A stretch of DNA of 64,000 nucleotides from Rhodobacteraceae bacterium WFHF2C18 (GCA_002166865.1 NHTQ01000002.1:310001-374000); one strand, 5' to 3'. Positions 1-9,046 are shown, counted from the first letter of the stretch. A program made the numbers and translations. Notes: a model not told the origin generated them from the letters alone.

Positions 1-512
1 TCACCCCGGAACTGGCTCTTGAGGTCGAGCGCGAAGATCGGCGCGGCATAGAGGTTGTCCACGGGGATGTCGAAGAAGCCCTGGATCTGGGCCGCGTGCA
101 GGTCCATCGTCAGCACCCGCTCGATCCCCGCGCCGACCAGCATGTTCGCCACCAGCTTGGCCGAGATCGGCGTGCGCGCCTTTGCGCGGCGATCCTGACG
201 GGCGTAGCCGAAATAGGGGATCACGGCAGTGATGCGCTTGGCCGACGAGCGGCGCAGCGCATCGGCCATGATGAGCAGTTCCATCAGGTTGTCGTTGGCC
301 GGGTTCGAGGTGGGCTGGATGATGAACATGTCCTCGCCGCGGACGTTTTCATAGACCTCGACGAAGATCTCCTGGTCGTTGAAACGTTCGACACGGGCAT
401 CCACGAGGCCCATGCTGACGCCGCGGTGCATGGTCATTCGGCGGGCAATGGCCTGGGCGAGGGGCAGGTTGGCGTTGCCCGCGATCAGTTTGGGTTCTGG
501 TACGTTCGACAT
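1..512 (-). CDS. prs: Ribose-phosphate pyrophosphokinase, N-terminal part (cut by window edge)
   Basis: Makes PRPP from ribose 5-phosphate and ATP for purine, pyrimidine, histidine and tryptophan synthesis in the cytoplasm. The 170 visible codons begin [20 protein letters not shown]. They carry the family hallmarks: an early [17 protein letters not shown] region, the [17 protein letters not shown] stretch, and [13 protein letters not shown], where the ATP-binding and active-site flap residues lie. The ATG at 512 is the only start consistent with family length. The gene is transcribed away from the isomerase at 618. The C-terminal half, with the PRPP-binding loop, lies outside the window. Identification is secure. 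Confidence 0.95.
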   Translation of the reverse strand, partial: MSNVPEPKLIAGNANLPLAQAIARRMTMHRGVSMGLVDARVERFNDQEIFVEVYENVRGEDMFIIQPTSNPANDNLMELLIMADALRRSSAKRITAVIPYFGYARQDRRAKARTPISAKLVANMLVGAGIERVLTMDLHAAQIQGFFDIPVDNLYAAPIFALDLKSQFRG

Positions 513-617
513 GTGAAAAGCGGTCCCCGGGTGGCGCGATGACAGATTCGTGACATTGACACCGCTTAGCATGGGCGTACCGTCGGGCAAACCGATGCTG
601 CAGGGGGAGGCAGCAAA

Positions 618-1217
618 ATGGCGCACATCGATTACTATTTCTCCACGCTTTCGCCGTTCGCCTACCTGGCCGGGCTTCGGTTGGAGGAAATTGCGGGCCG
701 AACCGGCGCGCGGGTGAGCTACAAGCCGCTGGACATCCTGGCGCTTTTCGCGCGCACCGGCGGGACGCCCCCGAACGAACGGCATCCCAGTCGGCAAGCC
801 TACCGCCTGCAGGAAATGGCCCGGACGGCGAAGAAGCAGGAGATGCCGATCGTCCTCAAACCGGCGCACTGGCCGACGAATCCCGCGCCCGCTTCCTATG
901 CGGTGATCGCCGCGCAGAAGGCGGGGGGCGGTGACCTGGGTCAGCTGGTGCATGCGATCCTGCGGGCCTGCTGGGCCGAGGAGCGCGACATCGCCGCGGA
1001 CGAGGTGGTGCGCGACTGCCTGCAGAGTGCGGGATTCGACCCCGCGCTGGCCGACAGCGGACTTCTCAGCGGGGCCGAGACCTATGCCGCCAACCTGGAG
1101 GACGCGGTCGCAGCAGGGGTCTTCGGCGCGCCCTTTTACGTGGTCGACAGCGGGCAGCTGTTCTGGGGGCAGGACAAATTGGCGGACCTCGACCTGCACC
1201 TTCAGGGTATTCTCTGA
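618..1217 (+). CDS. 2-hydroxychromene-2-carboxylate isomerase family (DsbA-like thioredoxin fold)
   Basis: 199 residues, the usual length for this kappa-class GST-like/DsbA-fold family. Known members catalyse glutathione-dependent isomerisation of 2-hydroxychromene-2-carboxylate in aromatic degradation. The N-terminal [12 protein letters not shown] holds the Ser12-Pro13 pair where family members activate glutathione. The C-terminal [11 protein letters not shown] and FWGQDKL stretches are typical. A strong GGGGGAGG ribosome site precedes the ATG. No other aromatic-degradation gene is nearby, so the substrate is unknown and the annotation is to family only. It is followed after 3 bases by an alpha/beta hydrolase, probably in the same transcript. 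A TTGACA at 556-561 may be its -35 element. Confidence 0.85.
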   Translation: MAHIDYYFSTLSPFAYLAGLRLEEIAGRTGARVSYKPLDILALFARTGGTPPNERHPSRQAYRLQEMARTAKKQEMPIVLKPAHWPTNPAPASYAVIAAQKAGGGDLGQLVHAILRACWAEERDIAADEVVRDCLQSAGFDPALADSGLLSGAETYAANLEDAVAAGVFGAPFYVVDSGQLFWGQDKLADLDLHLQGIL

Positions 1218-1220
1218 CCC

Positions 1221-2027
1221 ATGCCGGAGATCCGGCTGGCCAAGCATTCGGTGCACTATGCGGTGATGGGGACGGGCCCGCGCCCGGCCTTGGCGCTGCA
1301 CTGTTCGCTGTCGCATGGCGGCAGCTGGCGGGGAGTGGCCGAGCGGCTGGCGCGGCGCGTGACGCTGACCGCCTTCGACCTGCCGGGGCACGGGCAGAGC
1401 GGCGACTGGGACGGGCAGAGCGAAATCCAGGGGCTCTCGGCCCTAATCGCGGCCGGGCTGCTGGCCGGGCCGGCGGACATCCTGGGCCATTCCTTCGGCG
1501 CGACCGTGGCTTTGCGGTTGGCGGTGGAGCGGCCGGACCTGGTGCGTTCGCTGACCCTGATCGAGCCGGTGTTTTTCGCGGTGGCCTTCGCCGACGACCC
1601 CGCCTGGCGGGCGCGGTTGACCGCGCAGATGGCGGGTTATGCGGCGGCCATGGCGGCGGGCGATCTGCGGGGCGCGGCGCGCGAATTCACTGGCGTCTGG
1701 GGCGGCGGCACGGCCTGGGCGGACCTGCCGGACACGCAGAAGGCCCGCATGGCCGCCCGGATGCCGCTTGTCCAGGCCGGCGAGGCGGCGCTGGAGCGTG
1801 ATTGTGCCGGACTTCTGCAGGAAGGCGGCGTGACGGCCATCACCGCGCCGGCGCTCTTGCTGGCGGGCAGCCAATCGCCGGCCATCATCGGCGCGATCAA
1901 TGACGGGCTGGCGGCGCGGCTGGCGGACGTGGACCGATCCGTCATCGGTGGCGCGGGCCACATGGCGCCGGTGAATCATCCCGTCCAGGTCAGCGACGAA
2001 ATCGCGCGCTTCCTCGACCGTCTCTGA
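1221..2027 (+). CDS. Alpha/beta-fold hydrolase
   Basis: 268 residues with the standard alpha/beta-hydrolase layout. LHCSLSHGG near residue 26 forms the oxyanion region, DLPGHGQSG follows around 53-61, the nucleophile elbow GHSFGA has Ser91, and a C-terminal [12 protein letters not shown] supplies the catalytic His near 247. It probably hydrolyses a small ester or a C-C/epoxide bond in the cytoplasm; no signal peptide is visible. The start lies 3 bases after the isomerase stop, so the two are likely co-transcribed and could act in one pathway. The substrate cannot be inferred. Confidence 0.85.
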   Translation: MPEIRLAKHSVHYAVMGTGPRPALALHCSLSHGGSWRGVAERLARRVTLTAFDLPGHGQSGDWDGQSEIQGLSALIAAGLLAGPADILGHSFGATVALRLAVERPDLVRSLTLIEPVFFAVAFADDPAWRARLTAQMAGYAAAMAAGDLRGAAREFTGVWGGGTAWADLPDTQKARMAARMPLVQAGEAALERDCAGLLQEGGVTAITAPALLLAGSQSPAIIGAINDGLAARLADVDRSVIGGAGHMAPVNHPVQVSDEIARFLDRL

Positions 2028-2034
2028 CGCGGGT

Positions 2035-3081
2035 TCAGCCCAGGGCGATCTGGATGAAGCGGTCGATCTGCGCTTCTTCGATCGACCAGTCGCAGACAAG
2101 GCGCATGGCCAGGTGATCCGCCGGATCGCCCCCCTCCAGCGGGCCATCGGACAGACCGTAGACCGCGCCGGAGGCGTGCAGGCGCTGGTGCGTTGCGCGC
2201 GGCAGGCTGGCAAATATCATGTTGGCCTGCGGTTCGGCAAGGAAGCGGACGCCGGGCACGTCGCGCAGCCCCCGGGCCAGGCGCGCGGCCCGGTCATTGG
2301 CTGCCCGTGCCGCGCGCAGCCAGAGGTCGTCATCGAGGTAGGCCAGCATCTGCGCCGAAAGGTAGCGGTGCTTGGAGAACAGATGCGCGCCGCGCTTGCG
2401 CCGCAGTTCGAATTCCCAGGCCTGCGCCGGATCGAAGAAGATCACCGCCTCGACACCCAGGCAGCCGTTCTTGGTGCCCCCCAGGGAAACGGCATCGATG
2501 CCGGCCTTCCAGGTCATCTCGGCCGGGGTGCAGCCGAGCGCCGCCACTGCATTGGCGAAGCGCGCGCCGTCCATGTAGACGGGCAGGTCGTGGTCGGCCG
2601 CCGCGGCGGTCAGGGCGGCAAGCTCGTCAAGCGTGTAGAGGTGGCCCATCTCGGTGACCTGAGTCAGCGCCACCGGCCCGCGTTGCGAGACATGGACGTC
2701 GCCGGGGCTCAGCCGCGCGATGGCGGCCTGCAGGGCGGCGGGCGTCATCTTGTCGCCCTCGCCGACAAGGGTGAGTTTGGCGCCGCCGGTATAGAATTCC
2801 GGCGCCTGGCATTCGTCCGTCTGGACATGAGCAAGCGGCGTGCAGAAGATCGTCTGCCAGGGCTGGGCAAGGGTGGCCAGCGCCAGCGAGTTGGCCGCCG
2901 TGCCCGTGGCGACCAGGTAAACCGCGGCCTGGGGCGCCTCGAAGATCTCGCGTAGGCGGGTGCGTACCGCCTCCATCAGCGCATCGGCGCCGTAGGAAGG
3001 CTGAAATCCCGCGTTGGCAGAGGCCAGCGCCTGCATCACCTCGGGCAGGGCCGGGCCGCAGTTGTCAGAGGCGAAATTCAT
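2035..3081 (-). CDS. ltaE: Low-specificity L-threonine aldolase (PLP, fold type I)
   Basis: Cleaves L-threonine or L-allo-threonine to glycine and acetaldehyde, with side activity on other beta-hydroxy amino acids. It shows the family N-terminus FASDNCGPALPEVMQAL, the ring-stacking His in LAHVQTDE, the cofactor Asp in MDGARFANA and the PLP lysine (about residue 204) in SLGGTKNG. Length of about 348 residues fits the family. The ATG at 3081 overlaps the upstream ycgN stop (TGATG) and sits 8 bases after AGGAG; a GTG three bases earlier is an alternative start. It is the last gene of a ribF-ycgN-ltaE operon. Confidence 0.92.
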   Translation of the reverse strand: MNFASDNCGPALPEVMQALASANAGFQPSYGADALMEAVRTRLREIFEAPQAAVYLVATGTAANSLALATLAQPWQTIFCTPLAHVQTDECQAPEFYTGGAKLTLVGEGDKMTPAALQAAIARLSPGDVHVSQRGPVALTQVTEMGHLYTLDELAALTAAAADHDLPVYMDGARFANAVAALGCTPAEMTWKAGIDAVSLGGTKNGCLGVEAVIFFDPAQAWEFELRRKRGAHLFSKHRYLSAQMLAYLDDDLWLRAARAANDRAARLARGLRDVPGVRFLAEPQANMIFASLPRATHQRLHASGAVYGLSDGPLEGGDPADHLAMRLVCDWSIEEAQIDRFIQIALG

Positions 3082-3554
3082 CACATCGGCTCCTCGATGA
3101 CGTGATCTTCCCAGTCGTCCTCGTCCACCGTCGCTTCCGGCAGGGTCTCACCCCGGACAGAGACGCCGGCCCGGTGGACCGTTTCGGGATCGCCCGAAAT
3201 CAGCGGATGCCAGTCGTAGAGGGGCCGGCCCTCCCACAGTAGTTTGTAGGCACAGGTTTCGGGCATCCAGTAGAGATGGCTTTCCAGGTTCTTCGCGCTG
3301 AGCGAGATACATTCGGGCACGAACTTGTGGCGGCCCTCGTAATGCGCGCACCGGCAGGTCGCATCGTCGAACAGCCGGCAGGCCACGCGGGTCAGCGCGA
3401 CCTCGCCGGTATCGGCATCCTCCAGCTTGTTCAGGCAGCACTTGCCGCAGCCGTCGCAAAGCGCCTCCCACTCCTTGCGGGTCATCCGGGAAAGCGGGGT
3501 GTCTTCCCAGTAGCGGGCGCGCAGGCCGCTGCGGTCGATGGGATCGTCGGTCAT
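3081..3554 (-). CDS. YcgN-family cysteine-cluster protein (UPF0260)
   Basis: About 157 residues. CDGCGKCC holds Cys33, 36, 39 and 40, and further cysteines follow in VACRLFDD, CRCAHYEG, PECISL and ETCAYKLL. This spacing is the signature of the YcgN/UPF0260 family, thought to bind a metal or Fe-S centre; no biochemical role is established. The ATG at 3554 overlaps the ribF stop as ATGA, which favours it over a more upstream in-frame ATG. It is translationally coupled between ribF and ltaE. Confidence 0.88.
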   Translation of the reverse strand: MTDDPIDRSGLRARYWEDTPLSRMTRKEWEALCDGCGKCCLNKLEDADTGEVALTRVACRLFDDATCRCAHYEGRHKFVPECISLSAKNLESHLYWMPETCAYKLLWEGRPLYDWHPLISGDPETVHRAGVSVRGETLPEATVDEDDWEDHVIEEPM

Positions 3555-4489
3555 AGGCCCGACAGGATTTCGCGCGCGCGGGCGCAATCGGCATCCATCT
3601 GGGCAATGAAGCTGTCGAGGCTGTCGAAAGTCTCCTCGAGCCGCAGGAAATCGACCAGCGCGACCGAAAGATCCGCCCCGTAAAGATCGCCGGAGAAATC
3701 GAAGAGATAGGTTTCGAGGTTGGGCATCTGGCCGTCGAACATGGGCCTGACACCGATGCTGGCGGCCCCGTGATAGGCACCGGCATGCGGCCCGTCGAGG
3801 ACGTCCACCAGTACCGCGTAGACGCCGAACTTCGGCGGGTGCAGCCCGGCGATGGACATGTTGGCGGTCGGATAGCCCAGGTCCCGGCCGCGCTGTTCGC
3901 CGCCCTCGACAGGGCCGTCGATGCGGTGCCAGTGGCCCAGCATGGCGGCGGCATCCCGGGGGCGCCCCGCGCTCAGGGCCTTGCGGATGGCGGTGGAAGA
4001 GACTTCGCCGCGCTGGCCCTCCAGAAGATCGGCCACGGTGACGCCGAACCCCATCTCGGCCCCGAACCGGGCAAGATCGGAGGCATCCCCCGCCCGGCCC
4101 TTGCCAAAGCAGAAATCCCTGCCCACGACGACATGGCGCAGGCCCAGCCCCTCGCTCAGGACGTTGCGCGCGAACACCTCGGGCGTGAGCGCCGAGAGCG
4201 CGGCGTTGAAGTTGAGTTCGTAGAGCCGCGCGACCCCGAGCTTTTCAAGGCGGTGCGCCCGTGTTTCGCGGCTCATGAGCCGGAAGGGGGCCGCATCGGG
4301 GGCGAAGTATTCGCGCGGGTGCGGCTCGAAGGTGAGCACGCCCAGGGGCGCGCCGATCTCGGCCCCGCGCCGGCGGGCGATGTCGATCACGGCCTGATGA
4401 CCCAGGTGCACGCCGTCGAAATTGCCGATGGCGGCGCTGGCACCGCGGTCGGCGGGGTCGACGTATTCGTAGTCTCGGACGATGCGCAT
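3551..4489 (-). CDS. ribF: Bifunctional riboflavin kinase / FAD synthetase
   Basis: Converts riboflavin to FMN and FMN to FAD. 312 residues, normal length. The N-terminal nucleotidyltransferase domain (about 1-185) has GNFDGVHLGH at 22-31 and VSSTAIR at 163-169. The C-terminal riboflavin-kinase domain (about 186-310) has GRDLGYPTANM near 201-211. It is the first gene of an operon whose members overlap by four bases (ribF-ycgN) and one base (ycgN-ltaE). Confidence 0.96.
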   Translation of the reverse strand: MRIVRDYEYVDPADRGASAAIGNFDGVHLGHQAVIDIARRRGAEIGAPLGVLTFEPHPREYFAPDAAPFRLMSRETRAHRLEKLGVARLYELNFNAALSALTPEVFARNVLSEGLGLRHVVVGRDFCFGKGRAGDASDLARFGAEMGFGVTVADLLEGQRGEVSSTAIRKALSAGRPRDAAAMLGHWHRIDGPVEGGEQRGRDLGYPTANMSIAGLHPPKFGVYAVLVDVLDGPHAGAYHGAASIGVRPMFDGQMPNLETYLFDFSGDLYGADLSVALVDFLRLEETFDSLDSFIAQMDADCARAREILSGL

Positions 4490-4550
4490 GGCGCAGAGGT
4501 AGCCCCATGCATCGACCGGCGCAAGCGGGTTGCGTGCACCAACGGCTGGG

Positions 4551-4733
4551 TCAGCTTTGCGGCGGACCGCGCAGTTCGCTGATGGCCTGGCGGATCTTGC
4601 GCCAGTCCTCGGCCTCGTCGGCCTTGCCGGCGGATTCGCAGTCGTTCATCTTCCGGGCGGCTTCGGCCTCGGCCCTGGGTCCGTGCGAGGACAGAAGGGC
4701 GCGGGCGTACTCGCTGGTCTTGATGGCGTCCAT
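4551..4733 (-). CDS. Conserved small hydrophilic protein, 60 aa
   Basis: A 60-residue charged protein beginning MDAIKTSEYARALLSSHG and ending in AISELRGPPQS. The composition is rich in Ala, Glu and Lys and suggests one or two helices; no cysteines and no membrane segment are present. The ATG at 4733 has a clear GGAGG ribosome site (GGGAGGAGACCGGACATG), which decides the start over longer in-frame extensions. I recognise it as the kind of short protein common in Rhodobacterales, but no function is known to me. It lies alone between ribF and the MaoC gene on the same strand. Confidence 0.75.
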   Translation of the reverse strand: MDAIKTSEYARALLSSHGPRAEAEAARKMNDCESAGKADEAEDWRKIRQAISELRGPPQS

Positions 4734-4839
4734 GTCCGGTCTCCTCCCTTGAACGTCGGCATGGGTCGCGCAGGGGCGACGTGCCGTATCTAGGTGAGGC
4801 CGGCGGGCCGCGCTTTCAATCCCCGGCGGCGTGCCGTGC

Positions 4840-5283
4840 TCAGTCGAATTTTGCCGAGGGTGCAAGCACCGTGGCCTCGCCAATCAGCACCTTCTTGCCC
4901 TCGACGAGGCAGCGGCAATCGAGTTGCACGCGGCGCTTGCCGTGGTCGATGCCGACGACTTCCACCTCGGCGTGGACCATATCGCCGGGGCGCACGGGGC
5001 CGAGGAACTTGAGGCTCTGGCCCATGTAGACGGTGCCGTGGCCGGGGAGCTGTTCGCCGATCACGGCCGAGATGAGCCCGGCGGTCAGCATGCCGTGGGC
5101 GATGCGGCCCTCGAAGATCGTGTCGCGGGCATAGTCGTCATCAAGGTGGACCGGATTGCGATCGGTGGAGACCTCCGCGAACATCTCGATGTCGCGGTCG
5201 GTGACCACTTTGCGCAGGTGGCGGGTCATGCCCATCTCGATTTCCTCGATGGTGATGGTTCCGCGTGGCATGTTGTCCAACAT
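4840..5283 (-). CDS. MaoC-family (R)-specific enoyl-CoA hydratase-like protein
   Basis: 147 residues with a single hot-dog domain. STDRNPVHLDDDYA carries the hydratase Asp41 and His46 pair, and RIAHGMLTAG completes the active-site helix region, as in PhaJ-type R-hydratases acting on trans-2-enoyl-CoA. Such enzymes feed beta-oxidation intermediates to polyhydroxyalkanoate or act in side-chain degradation. The ATG at 5283 follows AGGAGGGGCGA, a strong ribosome site, so the in-frame ATG 39 bases upstream is rejected. No other fatty-acid gene is adjacent. Confidence 0.85.
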   Translation of the reverse strand: MLDNMPRGTITIEEIEMGMTRHLRKVVTDRDIEMFAEVSTDRNPVHLDDDYARDTIFEGRIAHGMLTAGLISAVIGEQLPGHGTVYMGQSLKFLGPVRPGDMVHAEVEVVGIDHGKRRVQLDCRCLVEGKKVLIGEATVLAPSAKFD

Positions 5284-5385
5284 TCGCCCCTCCTGATCGA
5301 CCGGCGAGTAATTTTCGCACATCTTGGCGCACTACTTTGGAACTTTGTTACTTTGCGCGCGCAGAAACATCAAGCTTTTTCTGGA

Positions 5386-6258
5386 TCAGCGCAGGTGGCC
5401 GATGGTGTAGGTGGGGCTGACCTGTTCCCGGGTGAGGTAATCCTCCAGCGCGTCCGGGTCCGGCTGGGGTGCGGTTTTCGTCTCGGCCCGGGCCAGGCCG
5501 CCGCTGATGAAGAGCGAATCGATGTCTTCGCCAAGCGCGCCGCGGATGTCGGTCTGCGCGCCGTCGCCGATGGCCAGGATCGTCGCGCGCTCGGCGTCGT
5601 GGCCGGTTTCGGCCAGCCGGCGGCGGGCCAGGTCGTAGATCGGCGGATGCGGCTTGCCGAAGTAGAGGCTTTCGCCGCCCATCTCGGTGTAGAGGCGGGC
5701 GATGGCGCCGGCGCACCATTCCCGGTGGTCGCCCCGGTCCACCACGATATCGGGGTTGGCGCAGAGCAGCTTGAGCCCCTTCTGCTTGGCGTAAAGCAGT
5801 TGCGGGCGCAGCTCGGCCGGGTCGGCGGTGGGGTCGAAGGGGCCGGTGCAGACGATTCCTTCGGCCTGCGCGAGGTCGACCAGCTCCACCTCGACCGGCT
5901 CCTCGATCAGTTGCATCGGCTGGAAGAACGTCTTGTCGCGGTCTTCCCCGATGAAATAGACCTTCTCTCCCACGGCGCCTTCGAACATGGCCGCGCGCGC
6001 GCTGTCGCCGGAGGTGGCGATGGTGTCCCAGGCCGTCTCCGGCACCCCGAAGATATCGAGCTGTTTCTCCACGCCGTGCCGGGGACGGGGGGAATTGGTC
6101 AGAAGCACCACCGCCCCGCCGTTGTCGCGGTAACGGTGCAGGGCCGCCACCGCGTCGGGCAGGGCCTTCACCCCGTCGTGGACACAGCCCCACAGATCGA
6201 CGAAGAGCGCGTCGTACCGGTCGGATATCTGGGACAGGGAATCGATGATCTGGGTCAT
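5386..6258 (-). CDS. TIGR01459-type HAD-superfamily hydrolase (class IIA)
   Basis: 290 residues. The N-terminal HAD motif I DALFVDLWGCVHDG provides the nucleophilic Asp21. VVLLTNSPRPR matches motif II, KPHPPIYDLA contains the motif III Lys, and AIGDGAQTDIRGA supplies motif IV acids. The architecture matches the NagD/p-nitrophenylphosphatase-like class IIA phosphatases and the alphaproteobacterial TIGR01459 subgroup, whose substrate is unknown. Cytoplasmic and apparently monocistronic. Confidence 0.88.
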   Translation of the reverse strand: MTQIIDSLSQISDRYDALFVDLWGCVHDGVKALPDAVAALHRYRDNGGAVVLLTNSPRPRHGVEKQLDIFGVPETAWDTIATSGDSARAAMFEGAVGEKVYFIGEDRDKTFFQPMQLIEEPVEVELVDLAQAEGIVCTGPFDPTADPAELRPQLLYAKQKGLKLLCANPDIVVDRGDHREWCAGAIARLYTEMGGESLYFGKPHPPIYDLARRRLAETGHDAERATILAIGDGAQTDIRGALGEDIDSLFISGGLARAETKTAPQPDPDALEDYLTREQVSPTYTIGHLR

Positions 6259-6444
6259 GGGGTCCTCGGGCGTGTTGGCGGGAAACTGCGCGGCCAGCTA
6301 TGGCAGGGGGGCCGCGGTTTGGCCAGTGCCGATCGGATCGGCTGGCCTTCGCGGCGGGCGCTCCTATGTAACGCTCGGAAACGGCGGATTTTCAGAGCGG
6401 TGGCTTTCTGCCACGCTGGCCCGCGCAAACGGAAGGGAAGGCGC

Positions 6445-6483
6445 ATGACGTTCGGCACGCAAGCGACGGACACATCGGCATGA
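6445..6483 (+). CDS. Possible 12-codon upstream ORF coupled to the flavin reductase
   Basis: Twelve codons (MTFGTQATDTSA) start 4 bases after GGAAGGGAAGG, the only good ribosome site here. They end in a TGA that overlaps the ATG of the flavin reductase as ATGA. The main gene has no convincing ribosome site of its own, so this leader may drive its translation by coupling. No conserved function is claimed and it could be fortuitous. Confidence 0.4.
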   Translation: MTFGTQATDTSA

Positions 6484-6971
6484 GCGCGGCGCGGGATGCC
6501 TTCATCGCGGCCATGCGTCAGGTGGCGGCCACGGTCACGGTTGTCACCACGGACGGGCCGGCGGGCCGGATGGGGGCGACGGTCAGCGCCTTCACCTCGC
6601 TTTCGGCGGATCCGCCGTCGGTTCTGGTCTGCCTGAAGGATGACAGCCGCATCGCGCGGGCGGTCGCCGAGAACGGGGTCTTTTGCGTAAACATCCTGCC
6701 GGAGGATGCCGTGGACATGGCCCGCGCCTTTGCCGGGGCCTTCGACGACGTGCGCGCGGACCGGTTCGAGGGGCTGGAAGTGACGGCCACGGAGGCCGGG
6801 CCGATCCTGCCGCGCGCGACCGCCTTTGCGTGCACCGTGCAAGAGATGATCCGGCACAGCACCCACGCGATCTGCATAGGCGCGGTCACCGGGATTTCGA
6901 ACGCGGGCGAGGCCCCGCTGACCTACATGCGCGGCGCGTTCCATGTGGTGCGTCCACGGCCGCTGATCTGA
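6480..6971 (+). CDS. Flavin reductase family protein (FMN-binding split barrel)
   Basis: 163 residues. The FMN-binding split-barrel signature is clear: VAATVTVVTT, GATVSAFTSLSADPPSVLVCL and GVFCVNIL, followed later by HAICIGAV. Family members reduce FMN with NAD(P)H and supply FMNH2 to two-component monooxygenases, or act as the reductase part of such systems. No partner monooxygenase is adjacent. No in-frame start lies upstream of the ATG at 6480, and that ATG overlaps the stop of a short upstream ORF. Confidence 0.88.
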   Translation: MSAARDAFIAAMRQVAATVTVVTTDGPAGRMGATVSAFTSLSADPPSVLVCLKDDSRIARAVAENGVFCVNILPEDAVDMARAFAGAFDDVRADRFEGLEVTATEAGPILPRATAFACTVQEMIRHSTHAICIGAVTGISNAGEAPLTYMRGAFHVVRPRPLI

Positions 6972-6994
6972 GCCTCGGCCCCGGGGATGGACGA

Positions 6995-7021
6995 AAAAAG
7001 GGCGCCTGCGCGGCGCCCTTC
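6995..7021 (-). terminator. Intrinsic terminator of ppaC
   Basis: Stem GGGCGCC (7001-7007) pairs with GGCGCCC (7013-7019) around a 5-base loop. A run of six A on the plus strand at 6995-7000 becomes a U-tract for the leftward ppaC transcript. Only two T follow on the right, so it works mainly for the minus strand, though it may also slow the convergent flavin-reductase transcript. Confidence 0.8.
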
Positions 7022-7042
7022 GGATTCCGGTGTCCGGGCTGC

Positions 7043-7963
7043 TCAGACCTTGAGGTTGGGGATGATCTGCTTCTTGCGGCTCATCACGCCTGGCAGTACC
7101 ACCGTGTCGCCGGTGACCGTGGCGTCAAAGCTTTTCTCGGCCACCGATTTCACGGTGTCGTTGGGCACCAGCAGCGTGGCCTCTTCGCGCAGGATGTCCA
7201 CGACGAAGAGCAGCACCTGATCGACGCCGTCCTCCTGCGCCACGGCCTTCATGCTTTCGGTCAGGCTGTCCTTGCGCGACAGCACCTGGTCGGGGGCCGT
7301 GGTCTCCAGCACGGAAACACGGAACTTGGTGCCGTCCACCTCGTATTCCTTGGAGTCCATGCGGATCAGTTCGGCGTCGGAAAAGGCCGAGACATCGGAC
7401 TTGGCCGCGAACATCTCGGCGGCATAGTCGGAAATGTCGATGCCAAGGTCCTTGGCGAGGTCATGGGCCACCGCCTTGTCCTCGTTCGTGGTGGTGGGCG
7501 AGCGGAACTCCAGCGTGTCGCTGAGGATGCAGGTCAGCATCGCGCCCTTGATGGCCTCGGGGGCCTGGGCCATGTCCTTGCCGATCATTTTCCACATGAT
7601 GGTGGCCGTGCAGGCCAGCGGCTCGATCCGGATATCGATGGGGCCCGCGGTCTGTAGCCCGCCGACCAGCTTGTGATGGTCGATGATGCCGCGGATGTCG
7701 GCATCGTTGATGTGCGCGGGCAGTTCCGCGGGATTGTTGGTGTCCACGATAACGACGGGCTGGCCGGGCTCGACATCGGCGATGATCTCGGGTTTGTCCA
7801 GGTTCCAGCGCTCCAGCATGAAGGCGGCCTCGGTGTTTGGCTCGCCGAGAAGTCTCGCAGCGGCCTGCGTGCCCTGGACCTGATTGAGGTACCACGACCA
7901 GATGATGGGGGAGCCGGTGGAATCGGTATCGGGGGCCTTGTGGCCGAATACGAGTGTCGTCAT
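7043..7963 (-). CDS. ppaC: Manganese-dependent inorganic pyrophosphatase (DHH family II)
   Basis: Hydrolyses PPi to phosphate in the cytoplasm. 306 residues, standard for family II. Motif 1 GHKAPDTDS gives His8, Asp12 and Asp14. VDTNN around 73-77 gives the bridging Asp. The DHH motif is in GIIDHHKLVG (Asp95-His96-His97). The C-terminal DHHA2 domain ends with SRKKQIIP, the substrate-binding SRKKQ motif. It is followed by a strong terminator. No classical family I enzyme is seen in the window. Confidence 0.95.
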   Translation of the reverse strand: MTTLVFGHKAPDTDSTGSPIIWSWYLNQVQGTQAAARLLGEPNTEAAFMLERWNLDKPEIIADVEPGQPVVIVDTNNPAELPAHINDADIRGIIDHHKLVGGLQTAGPIDIRIEPLACTATIMWKMIGKDMAQAPEAIKGAMLTCILSDTLEFRSPTTTNEDKAVAHDLAKDLGIDISDYAAEMFAAKSDVSAFSDAELIRMDSKEYEVDGTKFRVSVLETTAPDQVLSRKDSLTESMKAVAQEDGVDQVLLFVVDILREEATLLVPNDTVKSVAEKSFDATVTGDTVVLPGVMSRKKQIIPNLKV

Positions 7964-8062
7964 GGCAATGGGTCCTGTGCGGTTCGGGTGTTCGCGCGCC
8001 TTATAGGGATGCGCGGCGTGGTTGTCACCCGCTGATGCTGCGCTGCGGCATTGGGCTCGGGG

Positions 8063-9046
8063 TCACATCGGCAGGCGCGTCAGCGTGTAGCCGGCCGCAT
8101 CCAGCAGGTGCAGCACGCCCGCGCGGCCGGGCAGGTGCGCTGCCCCCACGGCCACGAAGTGGTTTCCGCCCCGTGCCTCTTGCAGGAGCTTGTCGACCCA
8201 GGCGCGGTTGCGGCGGGTCAGCAGCCGATCCTCCAGCAGCGCGAAATCCTCCTGCGCCCGCGCGCCGCCGTGATCGCGCGAGACCCGGCGCGAGAATTCC
8301 CAGATCAGCGCCACCTCCTGCGCAAGGTAACGGCGGCGCAGGGTATAGGCCATGTCGTCGGGATCGCCGCCCCAGTCGAAGAACAGCCGGATCATGTCCA
8401 GCTGCGTCGCGCGCGGCACGCCGTCGAGCATGTCGAGGACGGCGCGGTAATCCTCCAGCGAGCGGCCGGGCGTGCCCGCTTGCGCGGCGCGCTTGCCGAT
8501 CAGCTTGTCGATGCCGGCCTGCAGCATGGCGCCGCCCTGGGCCTCGCAGGGGCCGATGCCCAGCATCATGGCCGCCCAGACGGGTTTGAACTTGGCCGCC
8601 ACGAAGCCGGGCACGCCGCGGGCGCGCATTTCGGCGGCGTAGGTCTGCCAGTCTGCCTCGCCCAGAAGGTCGGGCAGGGTCTGGCCTTCCGTGATGAACA
8701 TGATCGAGGGATCCGCGGCCAGCTCTGCCTGAAGTTTTTCCTGGTCGGCGTTGGAGACCTCGAGGTAGACCGTGTCGGCCGCGTCGATGAGCGGCGCGAG
8801 CCGGTCGAGATGCGCCCGGGTGCGCGGATGGCGGAAGTGGTAGGTGCCGAAGATCGTGATCGTGGTCGCACTGCGCCGCGCCTGCCACAGCAGGCCCTCG
8901 GCATAGGGCTGGCGGGCCGCTGCAGCCCGAAGGGCGGCGCGCTCCTGTTCGGGAAGGGCCTTTATCAGATCCGTCCCGCCGCAGCGCGCGGCGGCGGCAA
9001 GCGGTTGCAGAATCAGCAGCAGAACGGCAAGCACGCGCAGGAACAT
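8063..9046 (-). CDS. TraB/GumN family protein, secreted or membrane-anchored
   Basis: 327 residues. The start at 9046 gives a clean signal peptide (MFLRVLAVLLLILQPLAAAARC), which is why longer in-frame extensions are rejected. The family shows two GxxH motifs: GTYHFRHP near the N-terminus and AVGAAHLPG near the C-terminus. These are the putative metal-binding His of TraB/GumN/TIKI proteins. Eukaryotic TIKI relatives are metalloproteases, but the role in bacteria is unclear. A Cys directly after the Ala-rich signal could be a lipoprotein site, though the lipobox is poor. Confidence 0.82.
   Translation of the reverse strand: MFLRVLAVLLLILQPLAAAARCGGTDLIKALPEQERAALRAAAARQPYAEGLLWQARRSATTITIFGTYHFRHPRTRAHLDRLAPLIDAADTVYLEVSNADQEKLQAELAADPSIMFITEGQTLPDLLGEADWQTYAAEMRARGVPGFVAAKFKPVWAAMMLGIGPCEAQGGAMLQAGIDKLIGKRAAQAGTPGRSLEDYRAVLDMLDGVPRATQLDMIRLFFDWGGDPDDMAYTLRRRYLAQEVALIWEFSRRVSRDHGGARAQEDFALLEDRLLTRRNRAWVDKLLQEARGGNHFVAVGAAHLPGRAGVLHLLDAAGYTLTRLPM

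Noticed and set aside
4831..6483. A 550-codon plus-strand open frame across the MaoC and HAD genes
   Set aside because: Both minus-strand genes have clear family motifs; only its last 12 codons are of interest, as a separate upstream ORF of the flavin reductase.
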